64,000 nt of DNA from Epiperipatus broadwayi. Lineage: Eukaryota > Onychophora > Udeonychophora > Euonychophora > Peripatidae. Made by a program: the position numbers and the translations under genes. Under the pieces are notes generated by a model. That model saw nothing but the letters and a program-made list of their open reading frames with translations, did no database searches and was not told where the DNA came from. This document shows, piece by piece, positions 11,490 to 23,660 of the stretch (positions are counted from its first letter, which is position 1; each line of letters starts with the position of its first letter). The DNA lies in contig JAQFVV010006293.1 of the NCBI GenBank assembly GCA_028023455.1, forward strand, positions 3,173,844 through 3,237,843. The letters are read 5' to 3'.

Positions 11490-12250
11490 TGTCTGGGTGT
11501 CCAGCAAATAAATATACAATAAACTCGACAGATAACAGCACATATCTATTTAGCAATAACAATTTATTAACAATTAAAAAAAAGTTACTATTCAGATTTT
11601 TTAACATAAATATAAAATCTGCATTTGAGTGAGCCTAATTCACAAGTTAGCTACTGAATAACAAATAATGTTTATACAGTTAAGGTAAGCTATTATTCAC
11701 TTTACCTTCACTAATGTCTATAGTCTTTATAACACAACCCTCTAAGAGCCTATTGAGGCAGTCAAAATAATAAGACTGAGACAGTCTGCTAGAAGTACTA
11801 GTCGGCTTAGATCTACAGGAGCCGAGATCTTGGGAATGAAAGTCCAATGATCTTCACTATCCTGCAACATTATGACACAGGGACCGAAGCAGCAAGACAG
11901 GAAAAGGTGCACAATCCTTTTTCTCTGGCTTTTTATATCTATTTCTTCTTTGTTTTTTTTTATTTTTTCTGGAGTAATTTGACTTTTGCTTTAATCAGTT
12001 CACTTAAATAATTTACTTATTATTGAAAGTTTGTTATCATAATGGAATTCATCTTAGTTTTTAATTATACATACAATTAATTGGTCTTAGAAATTCATTT
12101 CCATATAAGATAATTCATAAGTCTATTCAATTAATATATACATGAGTCTAATTAAAAGCTTTTATTTTTTAAATTTTGTTTGATTAAACATTTCTTTTTA
12201 CTGATTTATTTATCAGCATTCTTATGTTTAAAATAATTTAATATTTTGCA
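11490..12250 (-). repeat. 3' LTR of Ty3/gypsy element
   Basis: About 760 bp that match 14411-15178 along their whole length (for example CAGATAACAGCACATATCTA in both). Read on the minus strand the LTR starts TGCAAAATATT and ends CCAGACA, with the TG...CA ends of LTRs. It is the 3' copy because the purine-rich tract GGAGTAAGGGGAGGAG lies directly upstream of it on the minus strand (12251-12266). Confidence 0.9.
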
Positions 12251-12266
12251 CTCCTCCCCTTACTCC
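12251..12266 (-). promoter_or_regulatory. Polypurine tract of the gypsy element
   Basis: Read on the minus strand: GGAGTAAGGGGAGGAG, directly abutting the 3' LTR. In LTR retrotransposons this tract primes plus-strand DNA synthesis. Its position fixes the orientation of the element and the LTR boundary. Confidence 0.75.
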
Positions 12267-12499
12267 AGAAAATTGTTTAGGCTTATGAATAAATCTGGTC
12301 GGTCTTCGTATCTGATGTCTGGGTCATCTAATTCTTAATCTGTCAGATTCGGTGTTGATTATAGTTCCTGTTCCTTTCTTCCAGATTCCATGTCGCAGCT
12401 TTCTGCTTTATTCTCTTCATCCTTGATCAGTATTCCATGCGGTGTTGGTTTAGCTGTATCTTGTATTTCTTGATTTTCATCTTTTGTCATGGGCACTGC

Positions 12500-12640
12500 A
12501 ATTTGTCAATTTTCTTCGAATCGCCGAAGGATATGATTTATATGTCTTCTGTATGTTGTCACATCCTATATTTGGATGGCTGTTATTGTTTTTGATACAT
12601 TGTTCACGATTACTCCTTTGACCCATTTCTTCTGGATTAT
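12500..12640 (-). pseudogene. Integrase C-terminal remnant
   Basis: On the minus strand one frame reads WVKGVIVNNVSKTITAIQ, then one stop, then DVTTYRRHINHILRRFEEN followed by a stop. The TYRRHINHILRRF block is the conserved end of Ty3/gypsy (Mag/K02A2.6-like) Pol, where the integrase C-terminal domain finishes. It is all that remains of integrase here. The 62-codon ORF called at 12477-12665 is a different frame of the same DNA. Confidence 0.75.
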
Positions 12641-12895
12641 ATGTCTCAAACCCAAATTCTGTCATCTATTATATATTTTTTTTCTCTTTTTCAATCCATT
12701 ATTTGTATTTTTCCATTTTTTTGTACATGTATTTTACTAATAATTTCTATTTCTTATACAGATTTTATTCTTAGTTTATAAATTGCTAGTTTTTTTTTTA
12801 AAACTGTATCTTTTTGAAATGATTCAGTTCTTCTCAGCAGCTGTCTTCTTGTTGCTGGTGCAGGTGGCTTATTACATGGCCCACTCTTTACAGAG

Positions 12896-13489
12896 TTACA
12901 ATGCGCAATATCTGCCATTTCTACAGTTTTTGAATGAAGGGAAATTTACTAGTTTATAGACAAACAGTTGCACACTTACTTGCAACTCTTTATTAAAGAA
13001 ATCTGGCTTTTTGTATGCCATTTCTCGATGAAGAGGAATTTTTTTAATAATTTTAATTTGGACTCCTAGTTCATGGAACCACTCTCTACCAAGGATGGGG
13101 TTAATCTTCTCTTTTACAATGTATAGTGATAGTTTCATTTTTTTACCACAACAGTTGATGGGCACTGTCACACGGTCTAATAATCTTAGTGGATTTCCAA
13201 TTACATCACGAGCCCTAATGTTTGTTTTCTCTATTTTATTTTCAGCATTGTCTGATGACAGTGACAGCCAATCAGTGAGTGACATCAGAGAGATATCTGA
13301 CCCACTATCAATTTTCATTGACAGTTCTTTGCCGCATAGTCTCAGCTTCATCATAAACTGATTTAGACCTTGGATGCCCATGTTTTTAATCATATGGTAA
13401 CCTCCCCTATTTTCTTGCACAAGTGATATGTTTTTGCCTTTTGAAGTTTTCTGGTTGCAAATACGAGCTAAGTGCCCCTTTTTCTGCAT
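12896..13489 (-). pseudogene. Gag-Pol part: second zinc knuckle and retropepsin
   Basis: The 197-residue frame starts MQKKGHLARIC, the second half of a CCHC zinc knuckle. Its first cysteines lie just upstream in another frame, so a one-base frameshift cuts the knuckle; the ATG is therefore not a true start. Next comes a retroviral-type aspartic protease: the catalytic loop is MKIDSGSDISLMS (DSG in place of the more usual DTG), and the later conserved ILGREWF marks the end of the fold. The family role is to cut the Gag-Pol polyprotein in virus-like particles. Past the protease the reading ends in unrelated sequence, at the internal deletion. Not functional in this copy. Confidence 0.8.
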
Positions 13490-13497
13490 TTACAGCA

Positions 13498-13683
13498 TCA
13501 CTCTTTAAGCCACCTACATGCTTTTGTTATGTGGCCTTTTTTACCACAACAAAAACATATTACTCTAACATTCTTACTTTTTTCAGCTTTTAGCGGCATA
13601 GACATTTCCTGTTCTGTCTTAAACACCCTCATTCTAGGGTTTTCATCCCTGTTAATGCTAAAAACCTGAGCTTGTTCAAGCAT
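13498..13683 (-). pseudogene. Gag fragment with first CCHC zinc knuckle
   Basis: Sixty-one residues ending CFCCGKKGHITKACRW, a textbook C-x2-C-x4-H-x4-C knuckle that binds the element's RNA in the particle. The frame opens LEQAQVFSINRDENP, part of the Gag linker. The stop at its end separates it from the next knuckle at 13489, so gag-pol is interrupted here. Confidence 0.8.
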
Positions 13684-13689
13684 TAACTC

Positions 13690-14181
13690 TTACACTATGC
13701 CTTTCTTAATGGCCATCTTGTACATAATCTCAGGTTTCATGAGAAATTGTCTGAGTTTATTGTCAGATATTTCCCATAGTAACTGATCCATGAGTATTTC
13801 ATCCATGAACTCGCTATATCCACAGCCTTTATCAATTCTCTAAGCACTGTTATACTCTTTAATTTTTTCACCTTCCAGCTGCTTCCTTCTTCATAAGGTC
13901 AAGCAAGCTATGTGACGTGATGAACAAGGGCTAAAACAATCGCCTAATTTCTCAGAAAGATTCTCATACTCTATTTCCTCTGTAATAGGCAAGTCAAATA
14001 ATCTGTTTGCAACTTCTATCACTTTATTATCCATAAAACACATAAATGCAGTTACTTTTCTTTTGTTATCTTCAATACCGCTCAATGTAAAGAAGTTTTG
14101 TAACTGCATAATATACAATGGCCATTCAGACATGTTGCTGACCTCGAATTCAGCTATGCAATTCTGCCCAAAAACACTCAT
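13690..14181 (-). pseudogene. Gag N-terminal and capsid-like region
   Basis: The first frame (14181-13891) starts MSVFGQNCIAEFEV and includes EWPLYIMQLQNFFTLSGI and KVTAFMCFMDNKVIEVANRL, the pattern of Ty3/gypsy Gag (retrotrans_gag) proteins. After a break, a second frame downstream of about 13890 continues with EGEKIKEY and ELIKA, as in the later Gag of the same group. The start at 14181 lies about 230 bp inside the 5' LTR boundary, a normal leader length. Several frameshifts make it a pseudogene. Confidence 0.75.
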
Positions 14182-14410
14182 GACTGATTAACTGAACAAT
14201 TAGCCTTTCTACTAACTTTAATGACTATAATTCTGTACTTTTCTCCCTAAGTTGAAAAACCTGACTGCCAGAAGCTTACTAATGGCTTAAACTCTTTCCT
14301 ATTTCCCTAGGTTTGAATAACAGCAAGTGTGCCAATAATTTGGCTTTTTACTTATTCACTATTCACAGGTTCAATGCAATTGTGTCAATAATTTGATATA
14401 TCCCCAACTA

Positions 14411-15178
14411 TGACTGGACAACCAGCAAACAAATATATAATAAACTCAACAGATAACAGCACATATCTATTTAGCAATAACAATTTTAAAAAAAGGTACT
14501 ATTCAGATTTTAACATAAATATAAAGTCTACATTTGAGCGAAGACTTAATTCACGAGTTAGCTACTGAATAACAAATAATGTTTATACAATTAAGGTAAA
14601 CTATTATTCACTTTACCTTCACTAATGTCTATAGTCTTTATAACACAACCGTTGAAGAGCCTTTTGAGGCATTCAAAACAATAATAAAGACTGAGATAGT
14701 CTGCTAAAAGTACTAGTCGGCTTAGTGGCCTACAGGAGCCAAGATCCTGGGAATGAAAGTCTGATGATCTTCAGTGCTCTACAACACAAGGATGCAGAGA
14801 CAGAAGCAGCAACACAGTAAAAAGCACACAGTCCTTTTTCTCGGACTTTTTGTATCAATCTCTTCTTTTGTTTTTTTATCTTTTCGGAAATAATTTGACT
14901 TTAGCTTTAATCAGTTTGCTTAATTAATTTACATATTATTTAAAGTTTGTTATTGCAATGGAATTCATCTTAGCTTTTAATTACACATACAATTAATTAG
15001 TCTTAGGAATTCATTTCCATATAAGGTAATTCATAAGTCTATTCAATTAATTAATATATATATATATGAATCTAATTAAAAGCTTTTATTTTTTAAACTT
15101 CATTTAATTAGACATTTCTTTTCAACAATTTATTTAGCAGCATTTGTAAGTAAAAAATATTATTTAATATTTTGCAAT
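14411..15178 (-). repeat. 5' LTR of Ty3/gypsy element
   Basis: Partner of 11490-12250. On the minus strand it starts TGCAAAATATT and ends CCAGTCA. It carries an AT microsatellite near 15055-15067 that the other LTR lacks, and scattered substitutions separate the two copies. Confidence 0.9.
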
Positions 15179-17530
15179 AGTGATTTTAATGAAGATTAAA
15201 ATTTCGCCGCCAGACAAATACCCTTCCTTTTATACTATCATAAAGTGAATAAACTTCTTATGTCAACTTGCTAATTGCATACATTCTCATTTTACTGGGT
15301 TGAATACCATGACCAAATTATTAAAAGCAATATTTAAATCATGTTTTTCTATTGATTTTTTTTTTTCTAAAACCATATTTGAGTCTTTTAATCATTCATT
15401 CATGATTGCAAGCAATTTATTGAACAAAATATTAAAAGTATTTGTACTATATTGTATTTCCAGTAGTTTGATTAACTGATGCAATAGAAGTATTTTTAAA
15501 ATCAGTTGCCCTAACTTTATAGGATTCATTTATTACTAAAAAATTGCAATATTTTGCGAAATTTTCCAATATTCTTTCAGGGCAGGGCTTGCAGGCGTTG
15601 CATTTTTAAGATTATTGCTGTGTCCTGAGGGTCTCTAAAGACCAGTGAAGGAGCTAAATAAATAAATAATATATTTTGAAATGTATATATAATAACCATT
15701 TATTTAATAACAAATAATAATGTGGTAAAACAACTTTAAATGGTATTAGTTTATTAATATGCTGTTTATTTTCCTTAGGTGAAAATAGTGTTCTTTCACT
15801 CCAGGAGTAATTCAGTTATTATATTTGTGCTTTCAAACCAATCATCTTTTGAAACACAAATGAATGTATATAACTTCATGTATATAATAAAACTATTATT
15901 TAAAGTTCACAGTATTAGTTCTTACATCAGCACACACAATTTATCCCCATTCCTAACTTGTCTTATGGTTTGGTTAATCTTCAGTTAATTATCCTTCACT
16001 GACAATAACCTTTTCTATTTACAAACAAGTAACTCCTTCTTGCTACTATTGCATTTTAGAGTTAATCACTGCTAGTTGATCTATTAATTAGTCTACCATT
16101 GTCCATTTTTTACAGCTGATCAAATAAACACCAACTTTAATCCAGTCTAACTATTTTAGCTGCTTCCTTTCTCTTCTTCATTTATCATGAGGGTAAAAAA
16201 CATATGATTTAATTTGTATGCAATCATATAAAGTCTCTTCTAATTTAATCTATAATTTTGATATGATCTCTCAAGTAAATTTATAGAGTAATTTTCTTCA
16301 ATAAAGGGAATATTATTAAAGTGAAGAACATATTTACAAAAATAAATAATCTTTTATTTCCATATACAGTTTTATACATGTAGACATTTCAATTACAAAG
16401 AACAGTTTTAATTTCATCAGCAGAATATCTCTGTTCAAATCTAAATGAGTAGGCTGTATTATTAAATTCATTCATCTGCATTTTTGTATCATTATTTAAA
16501 TGATTATCAAAATATTATCACAGTCACATAAAAGAATCCACCTACTGATTATATGAAATTCATATTTATCATAACCATATGCCAATTTCAATAATTTGAA
16601 AAGAAAGTTCTAAAATGATCATTACAGTATCTCCTTTATGATTTTAATCCAATAATTATTTCTTCTTCTTATCAATTGGTGATTTGTTGTCTTTAAACGC
16701 AATAATGTTTTGAAGGTCTATGTTGATTTTATTATTCTGCCAATCCGAGAATGCCACATCTTTTCTTTTAATTATATTTGATTACCAATATAAAAATATT
16801 ATATGTTACTGTAAGCACAAGAGGTTTTTTTTTTAAAAAAAAATAATTCTATGCCTTAATAATATGACAAGCTTGAAAAACAATTTAGCAGTTTTAATGT
16901 TTAGCAGCTGTTTAACTTTTTTTTTGTTTTGCTTTTATTTTTATTTTGAATCAAATCATTTTACAGTAGCAGTTTTTTCTTTATTAAAATCAAAAAATAC
17001 GTTTATTATGGGAGGTTAGCTGCAATTTTTAACAGTGTTAGAGCAAAACATATGGGGGCGCAGCTTGTCGGTTGCCTTAAATTGAAAAAAATCCTGTTTT
17101 AGAAGTTTCTTATAATAGGGTTACTAGCGTGTATTACTTTCATAGCGTTTTGCTGAAACTTGAATATTTTATTATGCGTGTTTAAGGCTGTTTAGCAGTT
17201 AGCAAAAATAAAAAGCTTAAGGATGTTTTAAGATCTTTTTTTTTTCATGTTTTAGTCTTGAGGAAATGTCATTTTAATTTTAAAATCTATAATTTTTCAT
17301 TTTAACATGTGGTCATGGTTTGATGCTTGTAGTGATTTTTTATTATTATTTAAATATTCACTTTGTGAGTGGGCGAGAGTGAAGAAAGATTTTAAATTAG
17401 ATTTCTGTTAATTAATAATTAACTGTAATTTACTTTACAAAAATTTGGATTTAAGTGAAAAGCAAGGGACAATGACATTTTTATTTTAAAATTTAAATGG
17501 CAAATTACACCATTGACTTTGTGATATTAA
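15179..17530. other. No recognisable feature
   Basis: AT-rich. A segment at about 16990-17180 (with ATGGGGGCGCAGC at 17052) has more CpG than its surroundings and might be a decayed insertion, but no partner repeat, ORF or terminal repeat was found. Confidence 0.4.
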
Positions 17531-17544
17531 TTGCACATTTACAT

Positions 17545-17830
17545 ATTTGTATGTGTAATTGATAGCATATCCATCTTCCATGTCTATGATGTGGGTTCAA
17601 ATCCAGACAGGATAGAACTTGAAATTTTTTTCTCGATCTCCAATCAGGCTAGGTCTTTTCTATGAGGTGATCAATCGATAACCAATCCAATTGACTATCT
17701 GATATTAGTTGATAAATAAGTATCTAGCTTAAATCTTCACTGTCTGATAATTGGCAGGTTTGATGAGTAATGCCTTCACTTTCACTGTTTTCTTCATGGG
17801 GAATTATTGAAACCTAGATATTTAAAGACT
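17545..17830 (+). mobile_element. tRNA-derived SINE-like sequence
   Basis: A tRNA-like head lies at about 17551-17605: a box-A-like region TGTAATTGATAGCATATCC and a clear box B, GTGGGTTCAAATCC (17591-17604), at tRNA-like spacing. It is followed by about 220 bp of non-tRNA body, the usual plan of a SINE. No clear A-tail or target duplication was seen, so the right end is uncertain. A second copy is not present in the window. Confidence 0.5.
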
Positions 17831-17839
17831 ATTTTATAT

Positions 17840-20565
17840 GCATTCACTTTAGAGAAAATTAAAAAATATTCAATGGATTGACATTATAGATTCTTTTCTT
17901 TAATACTTTAATATATTTTAATTATCCTTTCTATTTTCTTTTATGCTTATATTTGTATTTATGATCTTTGATACTTCTGTTAATCAAATTAAGCTAACAG
18001 TATATATATATTACTGTGTTTTTTGATTACCACTTTTAGTTATGTCTATGTAAATTGCATGTGTGTTTATACATATATATATATTCACACATGTATGTTC
18101 ATTTTTTTGTAGTAGAGTCTTATGCTATAATAGCTTATCATGTCCATAATTTAACATTTAAATTCAATTATATTTGAAAACTTTTACAAATACTGTAGTT
18201 GAAAGTTTAATTAAGTAAGCTTGGGATTTTTTGTGGGTGCTTGCCCATAGTCAGTCTTGCTTGTACTTCAATTATTGCTCAGTAAATAAGCATTACTTAT
18301 TTTTAAATAAAGATGGGTTCATATTAAAAAATAGATCTTGAAAGTAATTAAGTTCAGTACAAATAAAGTAATGCTTCAAAACTATAATATCTAGATGTCT
18401 AATATGATACTGAATATAAGTAAAGAATGATAGAAATAATTTTGTCAAATATGAATACCAAAAATTTGGCTGAAGCACATGAAAAACTATAAAATTTAAT
18501 ATGTTTGACAAAATTATTGAAGTATAGTGACATGCAAGTAGCAATGCATCATCAGAATTGTAGAATGGTGTATTTTTGATTCAAACTCAAAAAAACCCAC
18601 AAATATTTAGAAACTATCAAGAAAATATTGCAACTAGTACAACTAAAATGGCTGATATATATATAAGAAGGATTGTTGCTATTTACTATGAATCATTGTT
18701 TATTTACAACTGCAAATAAATAGAATAATCTAGAACTAAATAAATATATGAGAAATAGATACAATTATGTGGATGTTAAAAATAGAAAAGATCCTAATAT
18801 GAACAAATTCAGCTGGAATTATTTATCAACTTTGTCAAAATATTTGGAGAATGTGGCAAGAAGAATTGTGTCATTCAATTTTTATCTTGCTCTACTAATA
18901 AGGCAACCAAATGATTTAACTGTTTTTCTGTCAGTCATGATTAAAAATGTGACCAGCTTCTTGTCGTTCAAATCCCGTCATTTTTAACGCTACAGTAAAG
19001 ATTTTACCATCATTTGAAAAGTTATAAAAAGTTCCGTAAGATGCTACCCTCTCTTGAATTATTTTACAAGTAAAAAATCAATAAAACTGATGTTGAAGGT
19101 CTAACAAAGGAAGAGGGCTGTCCATCCTTGATGCTGATTGGCTGTTAATAATCAAGGACAAAGAAAGACAAAGAAAATCACTTGTTTCATTTCAAAAGTG
19201 ATAAACGAATGTTTTAGACCATTTTAAAAGTATTTTTTGACATATTATAAATTATTTTGATAAAATATGCTAAAAATAAAATTATTATAGAAAAATATAT
19301 AAGATTTTAGTAAAAATTATTTATTTTTCGGGAATGTAAAACTGAGAAAAAATCATTGATGTCAGCAACACTTTTTAGTTGGTTACTAACGTTTGTTTTA
19401 GATTTGCCGCTATCGAACATTTTTGTAATTATAAATAAAAATTTATTTTTGAAAAAACTTTCATTCACTTTCATAACCTGACAAATTATTAATATACTTT
19501 TTACAAATGAAACTAAAGTGAATATAATATTAAAAGATGAATATATTTTGACAGTTGAGTTTGTGACTTGACCAATTAAAAGTTTAGACTTTTTCCTCAC
19601 TCGGCCAATAAAAAAATCAGCAAATTAAAAGGTTAATACTTATAGAACAATAGCCTTAATTTTATATACTAGTAAAACAATACTCAAGATAATTAACAAA
19701 ATTTAAAGGCATTCATTCTTTCCAGATTTCTGACAAGTAATTGAAGTTCATACCTAGAAAAAACACAAAGAAAAAAGCAGAATTGATAAAACTTAATTGA
19801 TGAAATTTAAGATGCAGAAAATGCTACATAGGGAAGCATACTTTTTCCAAAATCCTACAGTGAAGTCATCTTGCACATTGTTCCTGAATATTGGGATGGC
19901 AATATAATGGTATGAAGGAAATTTGAAATATGCTGAGAATAGTATTTACACAGATGTACTACATATTAGATTCAATATTATATACTAGGTAAAGCCACAC
20001 TGAAGTTATTAATTGACAAAATTAACATTTACAAAACAAAGCACTGATGAAATTTTATACAATTTAGTATAAATGCAATTTTAATATAGATATTGCATAA
20101 TTACATATAAATTAATGTGATTGTAATTTTAAAATTTATTGCATCATTTTATAAAAAATCTAACTAATTTTCAAAACAAAATATTGACAGAATATTATAC
20201 AAACTAAAATAAATATAATTTTAAAAGAAAACAGTAGAAGCTAATGGAATTAGAACATCATTTTAAATTTTAGAATATCATCAAAAATGAAAATGATGAA
20301 ATCCAATATGCTGTTGTTTCATATAAATTGTAACAAATAATAAAAATCATATACAACAGCTAATAAATATATATTAATCATACATAAAAAGTCTTTTGCG
20401 ACACATGGCTTAGTGTCCTTTTCAAATGTTAATAATCTATTATAATATTAACTAATTATTTTATATATAATACCAACTAGTCTTAATGGAAATAACTTAA
20501 CAATGACAAAAATAATATATTTGTATAATAGAGTAAAACCTTCATATAGATCCAGTATAACTTTA
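17840..20565. other. No recognisable feature
   Basis: AT-rich DNA with AT microsatellites near 18002-18010 and 18073-18083. Small ORFs here (for example 18748-18987 and 19307-19600) have no recognisable motif and a composition like noncoding neighbours, so they are left out as genes. Confidence 0.4.
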
Positions 20566-21178
20566 AAAAATTGGGTTGTTTTCTCATCCTTGGTGTTCGC
20601 CTTAAGATGTCGCTACTTCTAGGTAAATTCCTAGAAATATACCGTTTCACTGGTCTTCTCTCAACCAAAGAGGAATTTTTCTATATTATAAACACAGAAA
20701 AGTCCTCATGTTATGTTGGACAGAGGGGCGGCGACAGAAGCCAACACAAAGAGACTTCTTTCTATGATAAAACACAGAAAGAGGTCCCAATGGCTGCCGG
20801 TTATGGCTTTTTTTCTATGCTAAAAGCAAAGAGAAAGAAATGCCTTGATTGGCTGCCGTAGTAGTCGATTTTGTTCATCATTTTCTCATAATAGTAGAAT
20901 ATCTATTTTCTCTGTAGTTTCGCGTGAGAGTGTGTGTATTTGAAGCAGTCATAGTTTTTTTAAATTTGATAAGACTTCTATTTTTTTAATGTGTTGTAAC
21001 TTACTTTACTGTTGTAAGTTTAGTAATAATGTCCTGAAGATTCCATTACGAAGGGGTAACCCTCAAAAATTGCTTTCAAGGGTGCGAAAGGGAAAAAAAA
21101 ATCAAAGGATCACGCGAAAAGTACCGTTTTCGCGAGAATTCGTCCATGACCAGTTACTTTTGCTATATATATATACGC

Positions 21179-21590
21179 ACAAACAAAAACAACCCACTGT
21201 CTAATTATTAGGAATTACGTGTCCAAAAAATAAAATTAGTCTGGTATTATTTTTTTTTGTTTTGTTACATTTATTATTTCAAAATAAGATTAGTTTTTAT
21301 ATCTACACACTAACAAAAACAACCCAGTTCCTGATTAATTACTGTCTTTAAAAAAAAAAGCAAATTCAACAGAGTTTGATTTTTTTCAATGGAGTCTTTG
21401 AATTACGGGTTGTTTGTTTTTATATATACACAAGATTTACCAAAAAAAAGAAACCCACTTTCTGATTAATTACTGTCAAAAGAAACGCAAATTAGTCGGC
21501 TATCATTTTTAAATTTAGTATTTCAATAACAGTACCCTTTTTATATAGACAGATTTAACAAAAACAACCCACTTTCTGATTCATTACTGT
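21179..21590 (+). repeat. Degenerate direct repeats inside TIR element
   Basis: The motif AACAAAAACAACCCACTTTC, or close variants, followed by TGATTAATTACTGT recurs at about 21179, 21311, 21437 and 21552, roughly every 115-130 bp. Between the units, ATTAGTCGG and (G/T)TATCATTTTT also recur. This is an irregular array of four units. Confidence 0.7.
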
Positions 21591-21739
21591 TCCCCCCCCC
21601 CCCCAAAAAAAAAAAAAAAGAAAACGGAAATTAGTCGGGTTTCATTTTTCAATCAAGTCTCTTAATGATGGTCCTTACTAATAGTAGTCGGGTATCAATT
21701 CTAAATTGTAGTATATAAATTACATTACTTTTGATAGAT

Positions 21740-22235
21740 TTAGAATTACCTCTTGCTTTTTTAATAAAATGATTGATTTACTCTTGACCAAAAATATCGT
21801 AACTTTAAAAAAAAAAGACACACGTAAAGTCCAAAAAAAAAAATGAGAAAAAGCCCTGTAACTTTAAAGACACACACACACACAAACTCAAAAACAATCT
21901 AAGATTAATAAACATTGACTTATTACGTCTTGCTTTTGAATCAAATTATTGATTTACTCTTGCAAAAAAAATACCGTAACTTTAAAAAGACATACCTAAA
22001 GTCCAAAAAAAAAAAATTCGAAAAAGCCCCGTAACTTTAAAGACACATACACAAACTCAAGATTAATAAACATTTACTTATTATGTCTTGCTTTTGAATA
22101 AAATTATTGATTTACTCTTGCAAAAAAAAAGACCGTAACTTTAAAAAAACACGTAACGTCAAAAAAAAAAAATTAGAAAAACACCGTAACTTTAAAGACA
22201 TACACACACAAACTCAAAAACAAGATAAGATTAAT
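21740..22235 (+). repeat. Three tandem units of about 160-175 bp inside TIR element
   Basis: The marker GATTTACTCTTG starts at 21775, 21951 and 22109, spacings of 176 and 158 bp. Each unit also contains TCTTGCTTTT before it and, after it, CCGTAACTTTAAA or a close variant, AAAGTCC or a variant with an A-run, a second GTAACTTTAAAGACA, a CA-rich tract and AAGATTAATAAACAT. Length differences come mainly from A-runs and the (CA)n tract. Unit identity is high, so the array is young. Confidence 0.8.
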
Positions 22236-22439
22236 AAACATTTACAAAAATGAAAAAAACTAACATGGTATAATAGTATTAGTTAGTAGAATATTTTATT
22301 ACAAATCTAAGAAATCAGATCTTTCTTGATCAAATCGATCATTTAGGTCCGGCCCGGAATCGTTATATGTATATGTTTTTGATTAGCATCAACGCCATCT
22401 TAAGGCGAACACCAAGGATGAGAATACAACCAAAAATTG

Positions 22440-23660
22440 ATTATATAATAATAATATACAAAATAAATAATACATATATTATACAACTTTATATATATTA
22501 TATAATTTTCCACTCATTTCCAATTGACCATTTGTTAACTAAATTTATTGAAGTTTTAAATATTCGCCCAATTATTTAAATTATTTTTAATGTAATATGT
22601 TTCATATATTTGTTTTCTCTTTGAACTTATGATATCATTTTTAGATGAATACAATACAAACCAATAAAGACTAGTGGCATAATTTTATACACTACCAAAA
22701 AATATATGTATTTATTTTCTGGTCATTTTATTGGCAGCAGAAAATTGTGTGAATGTCTTTGGGGAATGTAATAAAAGTTTTGATTGCTTCTGATCTAATG
22801 ATATTTTTCAACAGATATGATACAAATAAGGTTGTTGTGTTTTGCAATGAGCAACACATAGTATCTAATTGCCACTCATGATGCCATGGAGACTGAAAAT
22901 TGTGAAAAAATGACCTGTTATTTTGCTTTGTCCAAATAAGTAGTTACAATAATAGTTTATTTTGAATAGAAAGTGTTAATTTTAATTCGTCTTAAAAATT
23001 GTTTGTTTTGAAAAACAAATTGATGTCAGCAGCTGAGACTGAAATTAGTGAAAATATATTTAAATGTTTTGTTTCAAATAATATTGTCAATATTATTTCA
23101 TATCAGTATGATTTTGGTGGTTCTATCTAGTATGTAATATTCAAATTTGTTAGGCATTATGTCAGTTTAAATAGAATCTGCTGAAACTCTTTGATTTTTG
23201 TCTATTGATGAAGAATTGTCATCAAATATCCCTAGTATAGTCTTGGAATAAATATTTTAAGAGATCAAAATCATGATTATATTCTGAACTGTTAACAATT
23301 CTCCCAAATTGAAAAGTGTCACAAGTTTTCAAATGTAGGTAAATTTGAATATCTGAGTTCTATCACTGACAATAATAGTTCAAAAATACACAAAAGAATC
23401 ATGACAGGAATGATAGTATTCTGTAAAATATGGAGGACTTAAATTCAAGAGCCTCCAAATTAAAATTAATCTGTTGCAACTTATGCCTTTGGAACACACA
23501 TTCAGAAAATAAGCCGATAAAAAAAAAAGATAATGATGCAGTTGAAATATTGGACTATCAGAAAATGCTTGTGTCTCTAAGAACTTAAAATCATCAATGA
23601 TTGTCAATGCTAACCAGACACATGGTGAAGAGATCCAATGTTTTAGGAAGCTTTTTGAGA
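22440..23660. other. No recognisable feature
   Basis: AT-rich. A 95-codon minus-strand ORF at 23380-23667 has no recognisable motif and overlaps the arm of the following composite repeat, so it is not called as a gene. Confidence 0.35.

Larger units (their letters stand above)
11490..15178 (-). mobile_element. Internally deleted Ty3/gypsy LTR retrotransposon
   Basis: Two LTRs of about 765 bp flank only about 2.16 kb of internal sequence. On the minus strand the order is LTR, gag, two zinc knuckles, retropepsin, the last part of integrase, polypurine tract, LTR. Reverse transcriptase, RNase H and most of integrase are missing, so a deletion joins protease to the integrase tail. The sequence GTTGGGGATATATC immediately after the 5' LTR is where a primer-binding site should lie, but its tRNA is not clear. 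The LTRs differ at many positions and no clean target duplication was found, so the insertion is old. Confidence 0.9.
20574..22431. mobile_element. 1858-bp TIR DNA transposon, non-autonomous, superfamily unclear
   Basis: Terminal inverted repeats of 36 bp at 20574-20609 and 22396-22431 differ at one position. They start GGTTGT and share TCATCCTTGGTGTTCGCC. The element is flanked by a perfect 8-bp target duplication AAAAATTG (20566-20573 and 22432-22439). Eight-base duplications with GG-starting ends fit Merlin-type elements; hAT and P also make 8-bp duplications but usually have CA-type ends. Inside is no transposase that I can recognise. Instead there are internal repeat arrays (21179-21590 and 21740-22235) and a C13-A15 tract at 21592-21619. 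The near-identical ends and duplications point to a fairly recent insertion. A 96-codon ORF at its left end overlaps the TIR and is probably chance. Confidence 0.88.

Noticed and set aside
13095-13361. 88-codon plus-strand ORF
   Set aside because: Antisense to the retropepsin region on the minus strand; no motif of its own.
20571-20861. 96-codon ORF as the transposase of the TIR element
   Set aside because: It starts in the target duplication and TIR, is too short, and has no DDE-type or zinc-finger motif.
21592-21619. C13-A15 tract as a structural signal
   Set aside because: Homopolymer runs expand by slippage and may be partly an assembly artefact; no further support.
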